In this document: piece by piece, positions 1-7,373 of the stretch | Numbering within the stretch: the first letter of the stretch is position 1 | Layout: each line of letters starts with the position of its first letter | Source of the DNA: a virus | Virus record (IMG/VR): IMGVR_UViG_3300031672_000001 | Location: 1 to 60,505 of that record | Length of the DNA: 60,505 nt | Direction: 5' to 3' (one strand) | Notes under the pieces: generated by a model | Told to the model about the DNA's origin: nothing | Database searches by the model: none | What the model saw: the letters and a program-made list of their open reading frames with translations, nothing else | Translations under genes and position numbers: made by a program

Positions 1-86
1 CACGCCTTCTTATCAGCCTCGTTTCCTGCACCGCCGATCAACTCGAACTCGCTGAGTGCCTCCTCTATCGGGTGGACCACTGTCAT
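1..86 (-). CDS. Partial small early gene cut by the left edge
   Basis: An ATG at 86 follows an AGGAGA ribosome site four bases upstream and opens a frame of 28 visible codons starting MTVVHPIEEALSEFE, then running off the left edge. The visible peptide is acidic and resembles no family I recognise. It lies 14 bases after the stop of the preceding gene in the same leftward operon. If the ends of the window are joined with a shared CA dinucleotide, the frame would close with a TGA that overlaps the GTG start of the gene cut at the right edge. Confidence 0.55.
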   Translation of the reverse strand, partial: MTVVHPIEEALSEFELIGGAGNEADKKA

Positions 87-100
87 CTCATCTCCTCGTG

Positions 101-463
101 TTATGCCGCGCGCTCAGCGACTGGAAACAGGTCGGCGTATGAATGGCGTACTCGGGCCAGCACATCTCCCCGAGTCACGCATCCGACACCCCTCAATCCA
201 CGAAGCATCACGGCAGCCATCGCTGCTAGCGGCTCCTCCTCGATCGAGAAACCGACACGCTGAGCCCAGACTCGTGCCTCATCGAACAATGAACGTGACC
301 GGGCTTCGAGTTGGGTTGGGCGAGCAGCGCGTTCACGGTCCCGGCGTTCTTGAATCTCCAAGTTGACGATGTAGCCCGAAGCTGGCAGTGGCGGTGGCAC
401 GGCCCAAAGCTCTCTCGGTCCCTGCTTGTGCCGGAACACAAAGTTAGTTGAAGGACCACTCAC
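101..463 (-). CDS. Hypothetical early protein, 120 aa
   Basis: The start is GTG at 463, preceded by a strong GGGGGAG ribosome site three bases upstream. The 120-residue product is basic in its middle part (an Arg-rich helix near residues 38-55) and has no membrane segment or cysteine cluster. It is the first gene leftward of the repeat-rich gap that follows the DnaD-like gene, so it belongs to the early operon. I do not recognise the family and assign no function. Confidence 0.6.
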   Translation of the reverse strand: MSGPSTNFVFRHKQGPRELWAVPPPLPASGYIVNLEIQERRDRERAARPTQLEARSRSLFDEARVWAQRVGFSIEEEPLAAMAAVMLRGLRGVGCVTRGDVLARVRHSYADLFPVAERAA

Positions 464-640
464 CGGCTCCCCCGATCAATAGTCCGCGATGAGCGTTGCC
501 GGTTGGGTCGCGCGCACACGCCACAAGCGTTGACTTCTTGGCTAGGTAGTTGCTGTTCTGTTAACTGTCTTCTGTTAACTGTGGGGGGCGTGACGGTCAC
601 GCTTCGCGTCATAGTTGCGTCACATTTCCGACCGTGACAT
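464..640. other. Repeat-rich intergenic region, candidate replication origin or operator
   Basis: This 177-base gap lies just downstream of the DnaD-like gene. It contains a 13-base direct repeat, a 7-base perfect inverted repeat and several GTGAC/GTCAC boxes, listed separately. A weak reading frame at 444-524 (GTG start, 26 aa, VACARDPTGNAHRGLL) overlaps the next gene and could be a tiny protein, but it lacks a clear ribosome site. Origins of phages that use DnaD-like initiators often lie beside that gene; this role is inferred from position and repeats only. Confidence 0.4.
556..582. repeat. Tandem direct repeat TTCTGTTAACTGT x2
   Basis: Two identical 13-base copies occupy 556-568 and 570-582, giving a 14-base period, each with the palindrome GTTAAC at its centre. 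They lie upstream of the gene at 101-463 and downstream of the DnaD-like gene. They could be iterons or paired operator sites. Confidence 0.6.
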
Positions 641-660
641 CTACGTGACATTTTGCGCCC
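588..660. repeat. GTGAC/GTCAC repeat cluster with perfect inverted repeat
   Basis: Bases 588-594 (GCGTGAC) and 596-602 (GTCACGC) form a perfect 7-base inverted repeat with a single central base. Further boxes follow: GCGTCACA, then CGTGACATCTA and CGTGACATTTT in tandem with an 11-base step, and CGTGAC near 655. The right part overlaps the 3' end of the DnaD-like gene. The density of one pentamer in both orientations suggests a protein-binding array. Confidence 0.5.
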
Positions 661-1006
661 GTTCTCGTGACTTGCGGGCCGCTGCTGTAGGGTCCTTTGG
701 CTGCCATGTGGACCACTTGATGAACGTGGCCGAGATTGTCTTGGCCGTGCATCCGACATCCTCTATCAGTCCGCTCTCCACGATGTCGGCGACCACGCGC
801 TTGACTAAGGGGACCTTCACAAAGGACCTCCGCGCGACCGTGGTGTATGGCACGCTCACAGTGCCTCCGTTGTTGGTGAGCTTGGCAAGTGCTATCAGCT
901 CCTCCACGACCAAGGGACCACCCGGTCCGTATTCATCTCCGAGAACCTGTATGCGGGGGTCTGCCGTGAACCCAGCATCACGAGCGAACCAGACACGCCG
1001 GCTCAT
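641..1006 (-). CDS. DnaD-like / replisome-organiser N-terminal winged-helix protein
   Basis: The start is ATG at 1006, which overlaps the TGA of the HNH gene as ATGA; longer in-frame extensions read only through that gene's shadow. The 121-residue product begins MSRRVWFARDAGF and has the layout of phage replication-initiator N-terminal domains: an early statement of a target element, a helix-rich stretch (GPLVVEELIALAKL, residues 28-41) and a wing-like VPYTTVARRS segment. The C-terminus is basic. It may recruit host helicase to the adjacent repeats. The family call rests on pattern resemblance only. Confidence 0.5.
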   Translation of the reverse strand: MSRRVWFARDAGFTADPRIQVLGDEYGPGGPLVVEELIALAKLTNNGGTVSVPYTTVARRSFVKVPLVKRVVADIVESGLIEDVGCTAKTISATFIKWSTWQPKDPTAAARKSRERAQNVT

Positions 1007-1440
1007 ATCCGGTTGCCCTTGCTCAGGTTGCAGGCGGCATGGGCGAGTTGGAGGTTGCCGAGTGCCGTCGCGCCCCCAAGTGAGACGGGATGGACGTGGT
1101 CGATGTGTACGTCGTCCTCTTGGCCTATGGCTCGCGCGCAGAGCTGGCACACGCCAAGGTCGCGCAGGATGACGGATTCCCTCAGCCATGCGGCGATTGA
1201 TCCCCGTCGCTTGAACGGATCGTGCCCCCGACGCATGTGCCACTCCCACCACGCGCGCGATGGAATCTGAGCCAGCTCTAGGTTGAGCCACTGGGGCGGC
1301 GGGGTCGGACCGTCGGCTAGTCCGTTGATGCGTGCCTGCATCTCTGTGGGGAACGAGCTGAGCGGCGCGACGGATTGTCCGATCTCCCAAGGACTGCGAA
1401 GGTAGCCCTCCCATCTGTCGGCGATATCGGTGCATGGCAT
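1003..1440 (-). CDS. HNH endonuclease
   Basis: This 145-residue protein carries a full HNH core near its C-terminus: CQLC (zinc ligand pair), then the catalytic segment IDHVHPVSLGGA, NLQLAHAACN and a closing K. The N-terminal hundred residues have tryptophan-rich segments without a recognised domain. The start ATG at 1440 overlaps the previous stop (TGATG); a GTG three bases earlier is also possible. Placed in the early operon it may act as a free-standing homing nuclease or a packaging or repair nuclease. Confidence 0.8.
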   Translation of the reverse strand: MPCTDIADRWEGYLRSPWEIGQSVAPLSSFPTEMQARINGLADGPTPPPQWLNLELAQIPSRAWWEWHMRRGHDPFKRRGSIAAWLRESVILRDLGVCQLCARAIGQEDDVHIDHVHPVSLGGATALGNLQLAHAACNLSKGNRI

Positions 1441-1811
1441 CACGCCGCCTCCGACATCGGGTCATAAGCCGACAATGGAGCCAACTCGAACAGGCGAGGC
1501 TCGACGCTCAGCGAGCGGGTGGCAGCCTCTAGAGCCGCCGCATGGGTCTGTGAGACTGCGGCACCCCCACCAGCTCGCTCAACGTCGGGGCCTTCGACAA
1601 GTCGATAAATCTTCGTTCCGCTCCGCCAGCCGATGTCCTCAAAGAGGCAGTTTCGCTTCGTCTCCAAATCCTCGATACGTGCGGCTAGGCGAGTGATTGG
1701 CTTGCCGCCATCCACTACGTCTGGGCCAAGTAAGTCGGCTTGGCAGACGCCTCGGTAGGATCGGGAGGCCAGTAGGACGCGGTCCATCTGAGTGGGTTTA
1801 CGGGGCGTCAC
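1440..1811 (-). CDS. Putative winged-helix DNA-binding protein
   Basis: The GTG start at 1811 forms a GTGA overlap with the upstream stop. The central part (residues 9-70) reads as a helix-turn-helix module: DRVLLASRSYRGVCQADL followed by VVDGGKPITRLAARIEDL, a pattern I associate with small phage HTH proteins that end in a strand-like KIYRLVEGPDVE. The C-terminal 45 residues are low in structure. No catalytic residues are seen. The DNA-binding assignment is inference. Confidence 0.45.
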   Translation of the reverse strand: MTPRKPTQMDRVLLASRSYRGVCQADLLGPDVVDGGKPITRLAARIEDLETKRNCLFEDIGWRSGTKIYRLVEGPDVERAGGGAAVSQTHAAALEAATRSLSVEPRLFELAPLSAYDPMSEAA

Positions 1812-2041
1812 CGACGCCTCCCGACGCGCTCGCCTACAGCGCGCTCGATAGCGAACCGCGCACCCGGGCCAGCCGCCTGCGCGACTGCAACCTCAATGTC
1901 CGCCTCGGTTCGGACGAGGGTCATCGTGTAGCCGTGGCACTTCTCCCAGCCATGCGCCATCGAGGAAGCGAAACTCGTGGTGCTCCTCCGCCCGCAGACC
2001 TCGCAGCGCAGGTGGGAGTCGCTTTGACCCGGAGGCGTCAT
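1808..2041 (-). CDS. Small zinc-ribbon-like protein, 77 aa
   Basis: ATG at 2041 overlaps the upstream stop (ATGA) and the stop overlaps the next start (GTGA). The product has a CEVCGR pair near residue 13 and a later H/C pair (AHGWEKCHG), which could hold one zinc ion, followed by a helical tail. It is co-translated with its neighbours. No family was recognised. Confidence 0.55.
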   Translation of the reverse strand: MTPPGQSDSHLRCEVCGRRSTTSFASSMAHGWEKCHGYTMTLVRTEADIEVAVAQAAGPGARFAIERAVGERVGRRR

Positions 2042-2298
2042 TCGCTCGCGATTTCCCCTCGGATCGGGAGAATGACAGGCGCCGATGAGATCTCCTCACA
2101 CTTGATCGCCACCCAGTCGCCTGCCGGCTCCGTGATTTCTCCGGGCCACCGCGCGATGGCGGTGGCCACTGCGGCATACGAGTGATCGGCGTCCACCACC
2201 CCGACGAACTCGAGCGACGACGACATCTCGCCCCCGAAGTCCACCGCACCAGTGGGCTCACCGTCGGTGTCGAGTGCCCTCCAGATTGTGTATCGCAT
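2038..2298 (-). CDS. Hypothetical early protein, 86 aa
   Basis: The chosen start is ATG at 2298 because GGAGG lies five bases upstream; an earlier in-frame ATG at 2310 has no ribosome site. The product starts MRYTIWRALDTDG and reads as a small alpha/beta protein with strands in the first half and a helix (HSYAAVATAIARW). It ends in an ATGA overlap with the next gene. Function unknown. Confidence 0.55.
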   Translation of the reverse strand: MRYTIWRALDTDGEPTGAVDFGGEMSSSLEFVGVVDADHSYAAVATAIARWPGEITEPAGDWVAIKCEEISSAPVILPIRGEIASE

Positions 2299-2328
2299 CA
2301 GTTCCTCCATTCGGTGTTGGTTTCGTCC

Positions 2329-2472
2329 CTAAGCGTCATCGTCCTGCGGCACGGCGGTCAGTAGGAACAGCGCGTCGAGCGCGTCGGCGGCCATGCCCAG
2401 CTCGTTCAAACGGTCCGTCCTCGCCTTCCCATTGCTCCACGGCGACGATCAGGTTTGCGCGGGTGTCGTCCA
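2329..2472 (-). pseudogene. Small early gene with an apparent one-base frame change
   Basis: A frame opening at ATG 2472 starts MDDTRANLIVAVEQW and becomes arginine-rich and unnatural after about codon 15. The neighbouring frame then gives KARTDRLNELGMAADALDAL and ends DDDA with TAG at 2329-2331. Joining the two at GGGAAGG (2424-2430) makes one smooth helical protein of about 47 residues. Either one G is extra through sequencing error or the gene is truly broken. The first frame alone would encode a 46-residue variant with a basic tail. Confidence 0.45.
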
Positions 2473-2961
2473 TTACGCTGCTGCCTCCTCGACTGGTTGC
2501 CATCTACGGTTCGTGATCCTGCGTAAAGCGGGGAACAATCCGACCGCTTCGACAGACCAGGCAATCGACTCACGCCAGTGGGGCTCCAAGTAGGGCGAGA
2601 GATCGAGCAGACCGTCATCGAACTCCCTGTGGTGAGTAGCTCGGCAGAGGGGGACGACAGCGCGGGGATCGTCGCCCGCTGCCGACGCGAGACTCCGGTC
2701 CACAAGATGTGCAGGATCACACGGCTGGCCGCCGCAAACGACACAAGCTCGATCCTTCACGAGCGCTCTCTGCTCAGACGTGGCGGGTGAGATCGCACGC
2801 CTAGCGGCTCGAGGCGGAACACGTTTGCTCCGCTTCGCTCCCCGCCGTTCAGCTTTACGTTGCTCTCGACGTTCACGGTCTTCGCGTAGGGAAGTCTTAA
2901 AGCGGTTCTGCGCCTCGCTTGCGGACGGTGGCACGTCGGGCTCGTCCTCTTGAAAGGTCAC
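2473..2961 (-). CDS. HNH-fold nuclease (recombination-type), 162 aa
   Basis: The start is GTG at 2961, in a GTGA overlap with the upstream stop; a longer frame to 3063 reads through the neighbour's shadow. Residues 25-60 are a highly basic coiled segment. The C-terminal half has CVVCG, CDPAHLVDRS, DDPRAVVPLC and THHREFDDG, the pattern of compact phage HNH proteins in which the His of the AHL motif is catalytic. It ends in three alanines. A role in recombination or junction cutting is inferred from early-operon neighbours. Confidence 0.65.
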   Translation of the reverse strand: MTFQEDEPDVPPSASEAQNRFKTSLREDRERREQRKAERRGAKRSKRVPPRAARRAISPATSEQRALVKDRACVVCGGQPCDPAHLVDRSLASAAGDDPRAVVPLCRATHHREFDDGLLDLSPYLEPHWRESIAWSVEAVGLFPALRRITNRRWQPVEEAAA

Positions 2962-3380
2962 GACACACCCCGCTTTGCGGGAGCGATGATGGCGAGCAGC
3001 TTGCCCCGGCGAACCTTGGCAGCGAAGTGATGTGACTGAGCGGGGACCGACCCCATACGCCAACCACCCGGGCCGTGCATCTCGTCAGCTAGGGCGACAA
3101 GCTCGACGGAAACGCCGAAGTCGTCGGTCAGCGGATGGATCAGTGACGCGGACCCGTTATATCCGCTTTGCACGGGCTTACGAAGCCTAAGTGTCGGCCA
3201 GTCTAAGCACGACGCCATGGCCTGATCGATGGTTTCTTTCACCCTAATCTTCCCGGCGGGAGGCTTCCTGCGATGCCCGAGTTTGATCCTCCCTCGGATC
3301 AACGCGTAGGCTTGGATCGTGTCCCAGCCTGGAGCGACTTCCCACACGTCTAGAGAGCGGAGTAGAGATGAGCGCTTCAC
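2958..3380 (-). CDS. Hypothetical early protein, 140 aa
   Basis: The GTG start at 3380 overlaps the upstream stop as GTGA. The 140 residues begin KRSSLLRSLDVWEVAPGW and are basic throughout, with no cysteine cluster, membrane segment or known catalytic motif. It sits between two HNH nuclease genes in the early operon. Not recognised. Confidence 0.55.
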   Translation of the reverse strand: MKRSSLLRSLDVWEVAPGWDTIQAYALIRGRIKLGHRRKPPAGKIRVKETIDQAMASCLDWPTLRLRKPVQSGYNGSASLIHPLTDDFGVSVELVALADEMHGPGGWRMGSVPAQSHHFAAKVRRGKLLAIIAPAKRGVS

Positions 3381-3955
3381 GCTGCCCTCCTAAGTCCGGC
3401 GCCGGAGGCTTCGGCTTCGACACGCTGCGATTTGTAGCGGCGAGTGCGTTCCTTATTACATGTCCGGCATGCCTTTTTGCCATTGGGTTCGACGTAGGTG
3501 TTAGTCGCGTCGAACGGGTGGCCGTGCTTGCAGTGGGTCAGACTTGCCGCTCGCTCTACGAGCGTGCGCCTACCACGCGCGCGGTCCTCATCCGTGAAGC
3601 CATAGGCCGTGCCCATCTCGCGATGGACTCGCGCATGCTCTGCATGCCCGCTGAGCACTTCTAGGTTCTCGGGCCGATCGTCGCCGCAATCCAAGTTGAG
3701 ATGGTGGGCTATCTCAGATGGCAGCAGCTCGCGCCCAATCTCATTCCATGCGACGATCCGAGACCAAAGGTGGTAGCTACCATCGCGGCATCTAACCCCC
3801 CAACGCCCCGCACCGCATTGGAACCAAACCCCCCTAGGGCCGGGCTGGGCATGACTGATCGCCGCCCGGTGCGCATCCGAGAGCGGCCTTCCCCTCCGTG
3901 CCGCGCTGATCTTCGCTTTCGCCTCGGCACTTAGCGGTACGCCCCTCGGAGGCAT
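3377..3955 (-). CDS. HNH homing-type endonuclease with NUMOD3-like start
   Basis: ATG at 3955 overlaps the upstream TAA (TAATG). Residues 8-35 (LSAEAKAKISAARRGRPLSD) match the NUMOD3 DNA-binding motif of homing endonucleases. The HNH core follows as EIAHHLNLDCGDDRPENLEVL and HAEHARVH. The C-terminal 55 residues add a second zinc module, CKHGHPFD and CRTCNKERTRR. Length is 192 residues. The architecture fits a mobile endonuclease gene, although here it is joined to its neighbours by overlapping stops and starts. Confidence 0.8.
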   Translation of the reverse strand: MPPRGVPLSAEAKAKISAARRGRPLSDAHRAAISHAQPGPRGVWFQCGAGRWGVRCRDGSYHLWSRIVAWNEIGRELLPSEIAHHLNLDCGDDRPENLEVLSGHAEHARVHREMGTAYGFTDEDRARGRRTLVERAASLTHCKHGHPFDATNTYVEPNGKKACRTCNKERTRRYKSQRVEAEASGAGLRRAA

Positions 3956-4374
3956 TACGCAGCGCTCCTTAGGCTAGCTCCCGATCCTTCACACTCAAGC
4001 TTGTAGGCGCTGAGCAGACTGCGTTGCGCCTCCATCTCGGCCTTCAGGGTGCTCACACGTTTTTCAAGGCGTTTGCGCTTGGATGAGAGCATCCGCTGTG
4101 CGCCGAGCATCTCCGGTGGCATCGCACGACGACCGAGACGCTCACGCATCGGCTCGGATGGCAGCTTGCTCCCAGCCTCACTCGCGTCCCACAAGCCGAC
4201 CTCGAACTCGTCCATCCAATCGTCGTAGAGCTGCTGGACTCCCTTGACTTCGGTCCCGTCACGGTCCCTGTAACCGTCGAGCTCGCGCGCAACCGTGTTG
4301 GCTTCCTTGGAGCGGGTATCCAACTCGGCGGCTATCTCGTCGAGACGCGCCATGCAAGTGGTCGCATCGGACAT
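3955..4374 (-). CDS. Coiled-coil early protein, 139 aa
   Basis: The start ATG at 4374 overlaps the upstream stop (TGATG). The protein is mostly helical with two coiled-coil stretches, about residues 8-40 and 90-125 (KRKRLEKRVSTLKAEMEAQ). The middle section is rich in D, E and W. It is encoded immediately downstream of the annealing-protein gene pair, so it may be an accessory of the recombination module. No family recognised. Confidence 0.55.
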   Translation of the reverse strand: MSDATTCMARLDEIAAELDTRSKEANTVARELDGYRDRDGTEVKGVQQLYDDWMDEFEVGLWDASEAGSKLPSEPMRERLGRRAMPPEMLGAQRMLSSKRKRLEKRVSTLKAEMEAQRSLLSAYKLECEGSGASLRSAA

Positions 4375-4991
4375 CACTCGCCTCCCTTCAGCTTGACCGT
4401 GACGCGACGCTTGCCCTGCGGCTGCTCACGCTTCGCGGCATCCAAAGCATCGCTCGTGCCAGGCACCTTGCGAAGCGCAGCGATCGCCGAGGCGACCGGA
4501 GTGATCTTTGCGTCCGCGCGCTCGACCGTGACTGTCACGCCTGCAACCTCGATGGAGAGTGCCTGCTTGACCTTGCGAGCGATCTCACGCGGGTCAGCGT
4601 CCCACGGGACACTCAGCTCCAACACGACACGACGGTTGAGTGCTTTAGCTGCCGCGTCCGAACTGATCGTGGCAGCATCAACGAGGCCCTGTAGCTCCAC
4701 TTCGAGCAGATCCTCAGGGTAAGACGTGGTGCCGGCTGTCGGGCTCGCAGCTTTGATCTCCCAACGCGTCTCGCCGTCGTCAACATGTGCTGTCCAGCAA
4801 GCATCACGATCCAATCGAGAGACCAGCTCGTCGCTGACCACGCTCTCGGCTTCGGAGAGTTCCTGTCTGATGCCGTGAAGGTCCGTGACGAAGGCGGCGA
4901 GGCGTGCTGTCTCGGCAGTCCTCGGGTCCAGTACCTCGCCCGAGACCCGATTGACGACAGTCAGCTCCTGGCCTGTTGGCTCAGTGCTCAT
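4374..4991 (-). CDS. Hypothetical protein linked to the annealing protein, 205 aa
   Basis: ATG at 4991 overlaps the stop of the upstream annealing-protein gene (ATGA). The 205-residue acidic product starts MSTEPTGQELTVVNRVSG, contains a WEIKAASPTAGTTSYP segment near residue 77 and a basic C-terminal tail (KRRVTVKLKGG). Its position resembles that of exonuclease or single-strand-binding partners of phage annealing proteins, but I see no nuclease motif or OB-fold signature. Function unknown. Confidence 0.55.
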   Translation of the reverse strand: MSTEPTGQELTVVNRVSGEVLDPRTAETARLAAFVTDLHGIRQELSEAESVVSDELVSRLDRDACWTAHVDDGETRWEIKAASPTAGTTSYPEDLLEVELQGLVDAATISSDAAAKALNRRVVLELSVPWDADPREIARKVKQALSIEVAGVTVTVERADAKITPVASAIAALRKVPGTSDALDAAKREQPQGKRRVTVKLKGGE

Positions 4992-5914
4992 CGTCCCCTC
5001 CTTTCCCGCTCGTCGTCCAGACCATCGCTTGCGTCAGGTCGCTCCTCCAGGGGCTTGGTGAACTCCTCGGCTAGGGGATCGTCTTCAGCGGCGATCCGTT
5101 CGGCTTCCGCGACCCTTTCCCCCTCGTCGCCCTCCTCGTCACGCAGTGCGTCACGAACAGCCTTCGCTTGCTTCGCGGTATGTCCGATACCACGCGTCAC
5201 AGAGGCAGGGAGATACCCTCCCGCGTCCCTAGCGACCCATTGCAACACGTCATTGACACGCGCATCATCCGGATTGTTCAAGTCGAGTAGGAAACTGATC
5301 GCACGGCGTGCCTGAGCTACCTGCTCATCGAGCGCCGCAGGACCATACGGCGGTCCGGTCTGCTCTCGGGCGCCCGTATCGACCTCCTCGGCAGACACGG
5401 CGCCCATCCCGACAAGGCCGCTGATCGCACGGTTCATTGCGCGGGTAGTCGCCGTGGCGCGAAGATCGTTCTCTAGCTTCTGCCGTCCTTTCGGGTTCGC
5501 GAAGCGTTTCTCGCCAACGGAGCAGTAACCATCACCATCCATCAACCGACCGGATGGTGCGATCGCGCGAGCCCACACTTCCGCCCTGACTGGCTCGCCA
5601 TTCTCGTCGCGCTCCACATTGCTGCGGACGAGCTGTACATCGAGGTCGAACGCTGTCGCGATCTTGCGCCAGCCGCTCTTCTTGACGAACTTGTCTTTGC
5701 CGTCGGACTGATAGTCGCTCTCGTGCAAGAGCCGGGGTAGCAGTGCCTGGTACGCCTTGAAGCTCTCCACGAGTTCGCCCGCATCTAGGGGCTTGATGAC
5801 CTCGCTACGGCGCTCTCGCCGCACGAGTTGTGTGGACGCCTCAACGGGACTGACGATATCCACGCCGTCGTCCTCGGGCACGAGCTCCGCGTCAACGATG
5901 GGCTCGTCGCTCAT
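4988..5914 (-). CDS. Probable single-strand annealing protein (Rad52/Erf-like)
   Basis: The 308-residue product has a central domain, residues about 70-185, with KSGWRKIATAFDLDVQLV, then DGYCSVGEKRF, LENDLRATATTRAMNRA and ISGLVGMGAVSAEEVD. This order (GWRK motif, cysteine-bearing loop, TATTRAMNRAIS helix) is what I know from a family of phage annealing proteins found in actinophages. The C-terminal third is acidic and disordered. It would pair homologous single strands during phage recombination. ATGA overlaps on both sides place it at the core of the early operon. The family call is by pattern only. Confidence 0.6.
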   Translation of the reverse strand: MSDEPIVDAELVPEDDGVDIVSPVEASTQLVRRERRSEVIKPLDAGELVESFKAYQALLPRLLHESDYQSDGKDKFVKKSGWRKIATAFDLDVQLVRSNVERDENGEPVRAEVWARAIAPSGRLMDGDGYCSVGEKRFANPKGRQKLENDLRATATTRAMNRAISGLVGMGAVSAEEVDTGAREQTGPPYGPAALDEQVAQARRAISFLLDLNNPDDARVNDVLQWVARDAGGYLPASVTRGIGHTAKQAKAVRDALRDEEGDEGERVAEAERIAAEDDPLAEEFTKPLEERPDASDGLDDERERRGR

Positions 5915-6414
5915 GCTCTGCTCCGCTGCTCACGACGTTGACGTTCAGACGCGAACTCGGATAGCTCGATCTCCTCGGCGAACGTGTCGGCCTCGGGTGA
6001 GAGGAGAGACTCAGGGCAGCGCCACTCAGTTAGCTCGACCGTCTCGACACGCTTGATCTTCGGCAATGCCGCGACAGCCTCAGGGTCAGGCCCCTCGATC
6101 ACGCGCTCTTCCGTGCCGACGACGACACGCTCACACACCTTCTCGCGTGGTGCGTACAGGGTGTGCTCGATCGTCGTACCCTCAGTGCCCCACTTGCGCG
6201 TCAACTCGAAGTCGTGCCCGTTGGTCCCCTTGATCCACTTGCCGCCAAACGCTCGCGCCGTATCTGCCAACTCCTCGGCTTCTACGCTCTGATGCGAACA
6301 GATGAAGCTGGGAATGCGCGTCTCGGGATGCGCTTCCAACCAGTCGAAATAGGCGCGGAACAAAGCGATTTTCGCTGCACGGCTCGTCGAGGGTGATAGA
6401 TTGGTCTGGCTCAT
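5911..6414 (-). CDS. Hypothetical early protein, 167 aa
   Basis: The frame runs from ATG 6414 with ATGA overlaps at both ends. Residues 15-60 are helical and include SHQSVEAEELADTARAFGGKW, followed by strands ending TLYAPREKVCERVV, and an acidic, then basic, C-terminus. It is immediately upstream of the annealing protein and may be co-regulated with it. I do not recognise the family. Confidence 0.55.
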   Translation of the reverse strand: MSQTNLSPSTSRAAKIALFRAYFDWLEAHPETRIPSFICSHQSVEAEELADTARAFGGKWIKGTNGHDFELTRKWGTEGTTIEHTLYAPREKVCERVVVGTEERVIEGPDPEAVAALPKIKRVETVELTEWRCPESLLSPEADTFAEEIELSEFASERQRREQRSRA

Positions 6415-6635
6415 TGAGGGCTCCTCTCCTCATGGGTCAAGCGCCCGGACGTTTGCTCGTCGCGGGCGCTACTTGATTTGTAAGTCGGTGCCAGTCCGAG
6501 CGCGCCGGCCATCACGAGCAGCTTCAGGCTCGGCCGTCGCCAGCTTGGGCGCTGCTCGATCCGCACTTCGTCCTCACTCATCCCGACACGCGGTCGAGCC
6601 AAGTTCGTCAAGACGGCCTTGCGTCGGAGTTTCAT
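6411..6635 (-). CDS. Small basic protein, 74 aa
   Basis: ATG at 6635 overlaps the upstream stop and its own stop overlaps the next start (ATGA). The product is strongly basic with a hydrophobic stretch (LKLLVMAGALGLAPTY, residues 38-53) that is too short for a confident membrane segment. Function unknown. Confidence 0.5.
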   Translation of the reverse strand: MKLRRKAVLTNLARPRVGMSEDEVRIEQRPSWRRPSLKLLVMAGALGLAPTYKSSSARDEQTSGRLTHEERSPQ

Positions 6636-6931
6636 GACGACTCCTCCGGGGACGGGCGGTCGTACTCGCCGGGACCGATATCTTCAGTTGGAGCGTCGCC
6701 CATGAGCACCCGTGCTCTCATTGCGGCAAGCATCGCTACACCGAACGGGTGCGTCTCGTGATAGCCGCATCCACAGACTGCGGCATGATCCACGGAGAGA
6801 TCACCTGCGAGTTGCCTCTCGTCCAAAAGCTCCAGCTTGCCGCAGCCTGGCACTTGAAGCAGGACCGATCTCCCGTCACCTCGCCGGACAAGATGCAGCC
6901 GTCCCAGGTCGGTTTGTACGCTCGTGCTCAT
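6632..6931 (-). CDS. Small putative metal-binding protein, 99 aa
   Basis: ATG at 6931 overlaps the upstream stop. The product reads as a small beta-rich protein with PGCGKLEL and VCGCGYHETHPFG, giving three cysteines and two histidines that could bind zinc. A MLAAMRARVL helix and an acidic tail follow. Not recognised. Confidence 0.55.
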   Translation of the reverse strand: MSTSVQTDLGRLHLVRRGDGRSVLLQVPGCGKLELLDERQLAGDLSVDHAAVCGCGYHETHPFGVAMLAAMRARVLMGDAPTEDIGPGEYDRPSPEESS

Positions 6932-7110
6932 CGCTCACCCTTGGGTAGACGGTCCCGGAGATCCAATGCACGTTGCGCTAGCTCCGCCGTGTTGATACGT
7001 CGGCCGTCCCTCACGCCAAGTTGGTACGCATAGGCTGGGCAGCCCGGCAGATGCTCACCGCGTTCGGTAGGCATCGTCGGAGTGGTTGAAGCACAAGAAC
7101 AAGAAATCAT
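6928..7110 (-). CDS. Small Cys/His protein, 60 aa
   Basis: The start ATG at 7110 overlaps the upstream stop. A CSC and a later HLPGC pattern (residues 4-24) could hold a metal. The C-terminus RALDLRDRLPKGER is nearly repeated in the next upstream gene (HEHDRLPKEET), and the DNA encoding it shares a 16-base exact repeat at 6939-6954 and 7118-7133. Confidence 0.5.
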   Translation of the reverse strand: MISCSCASTTPTMPTERGEHLPGCPAYAYQLGVRDGRRINTAELAQRALDLRDRLPKGER

Positions 7111-7373
7111 GTCTCCTCCTTGGGTAGACGGTCGTGCTCATGGAGGAGGGCCTCGACATCGAGCAGGGCTTGATCCCGCTCAGGTTCGGGTCCCCATTCG
7201 CAGACCGGAGCCACTTCCAACACCTCTCGTAGTAGATCGTCACTGGCGTATACCTCTTCACGGGCAGCGAGAGCGGCCCGGTAGCCAGCCTCAATATGTG
7301 TGTACGGATCGCCAATCTTGGCGTAGGCGGAGTCGAGCGCCTTCATGTCGGCTGCCGTTAGCTCAGTAGACAT
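7107..7373 (-). CDS. Small acidic helical protein, 88 aa
   Basis: The chosen start ATG 7373 has a GGGGGA site; a longer frame to 7400 is less likely. It starts MSTELTAADMKALDSAY, and contains LLREVLEVAPVCEW, a phrase also present in the gene at 60129 (RLREVLEVKE). The shared phrase suggests exchange of short segments among early genes. Function unknown. Confidence 0.55.
   Translation of the reverse strand: MSTELTAADMKALDSAYAKIGDPYTHIEAGYRAALAAREEVYASDDLLREVLEVAPVCEWGPEPERDQALLDVEALLHEHDRLPKEET

Noticed and set aside
615-1172. Plus-strand frame of 185 codons
   Set aside because: It covers the DnaD-like and HNH genes in antisense and is low in natural composition.
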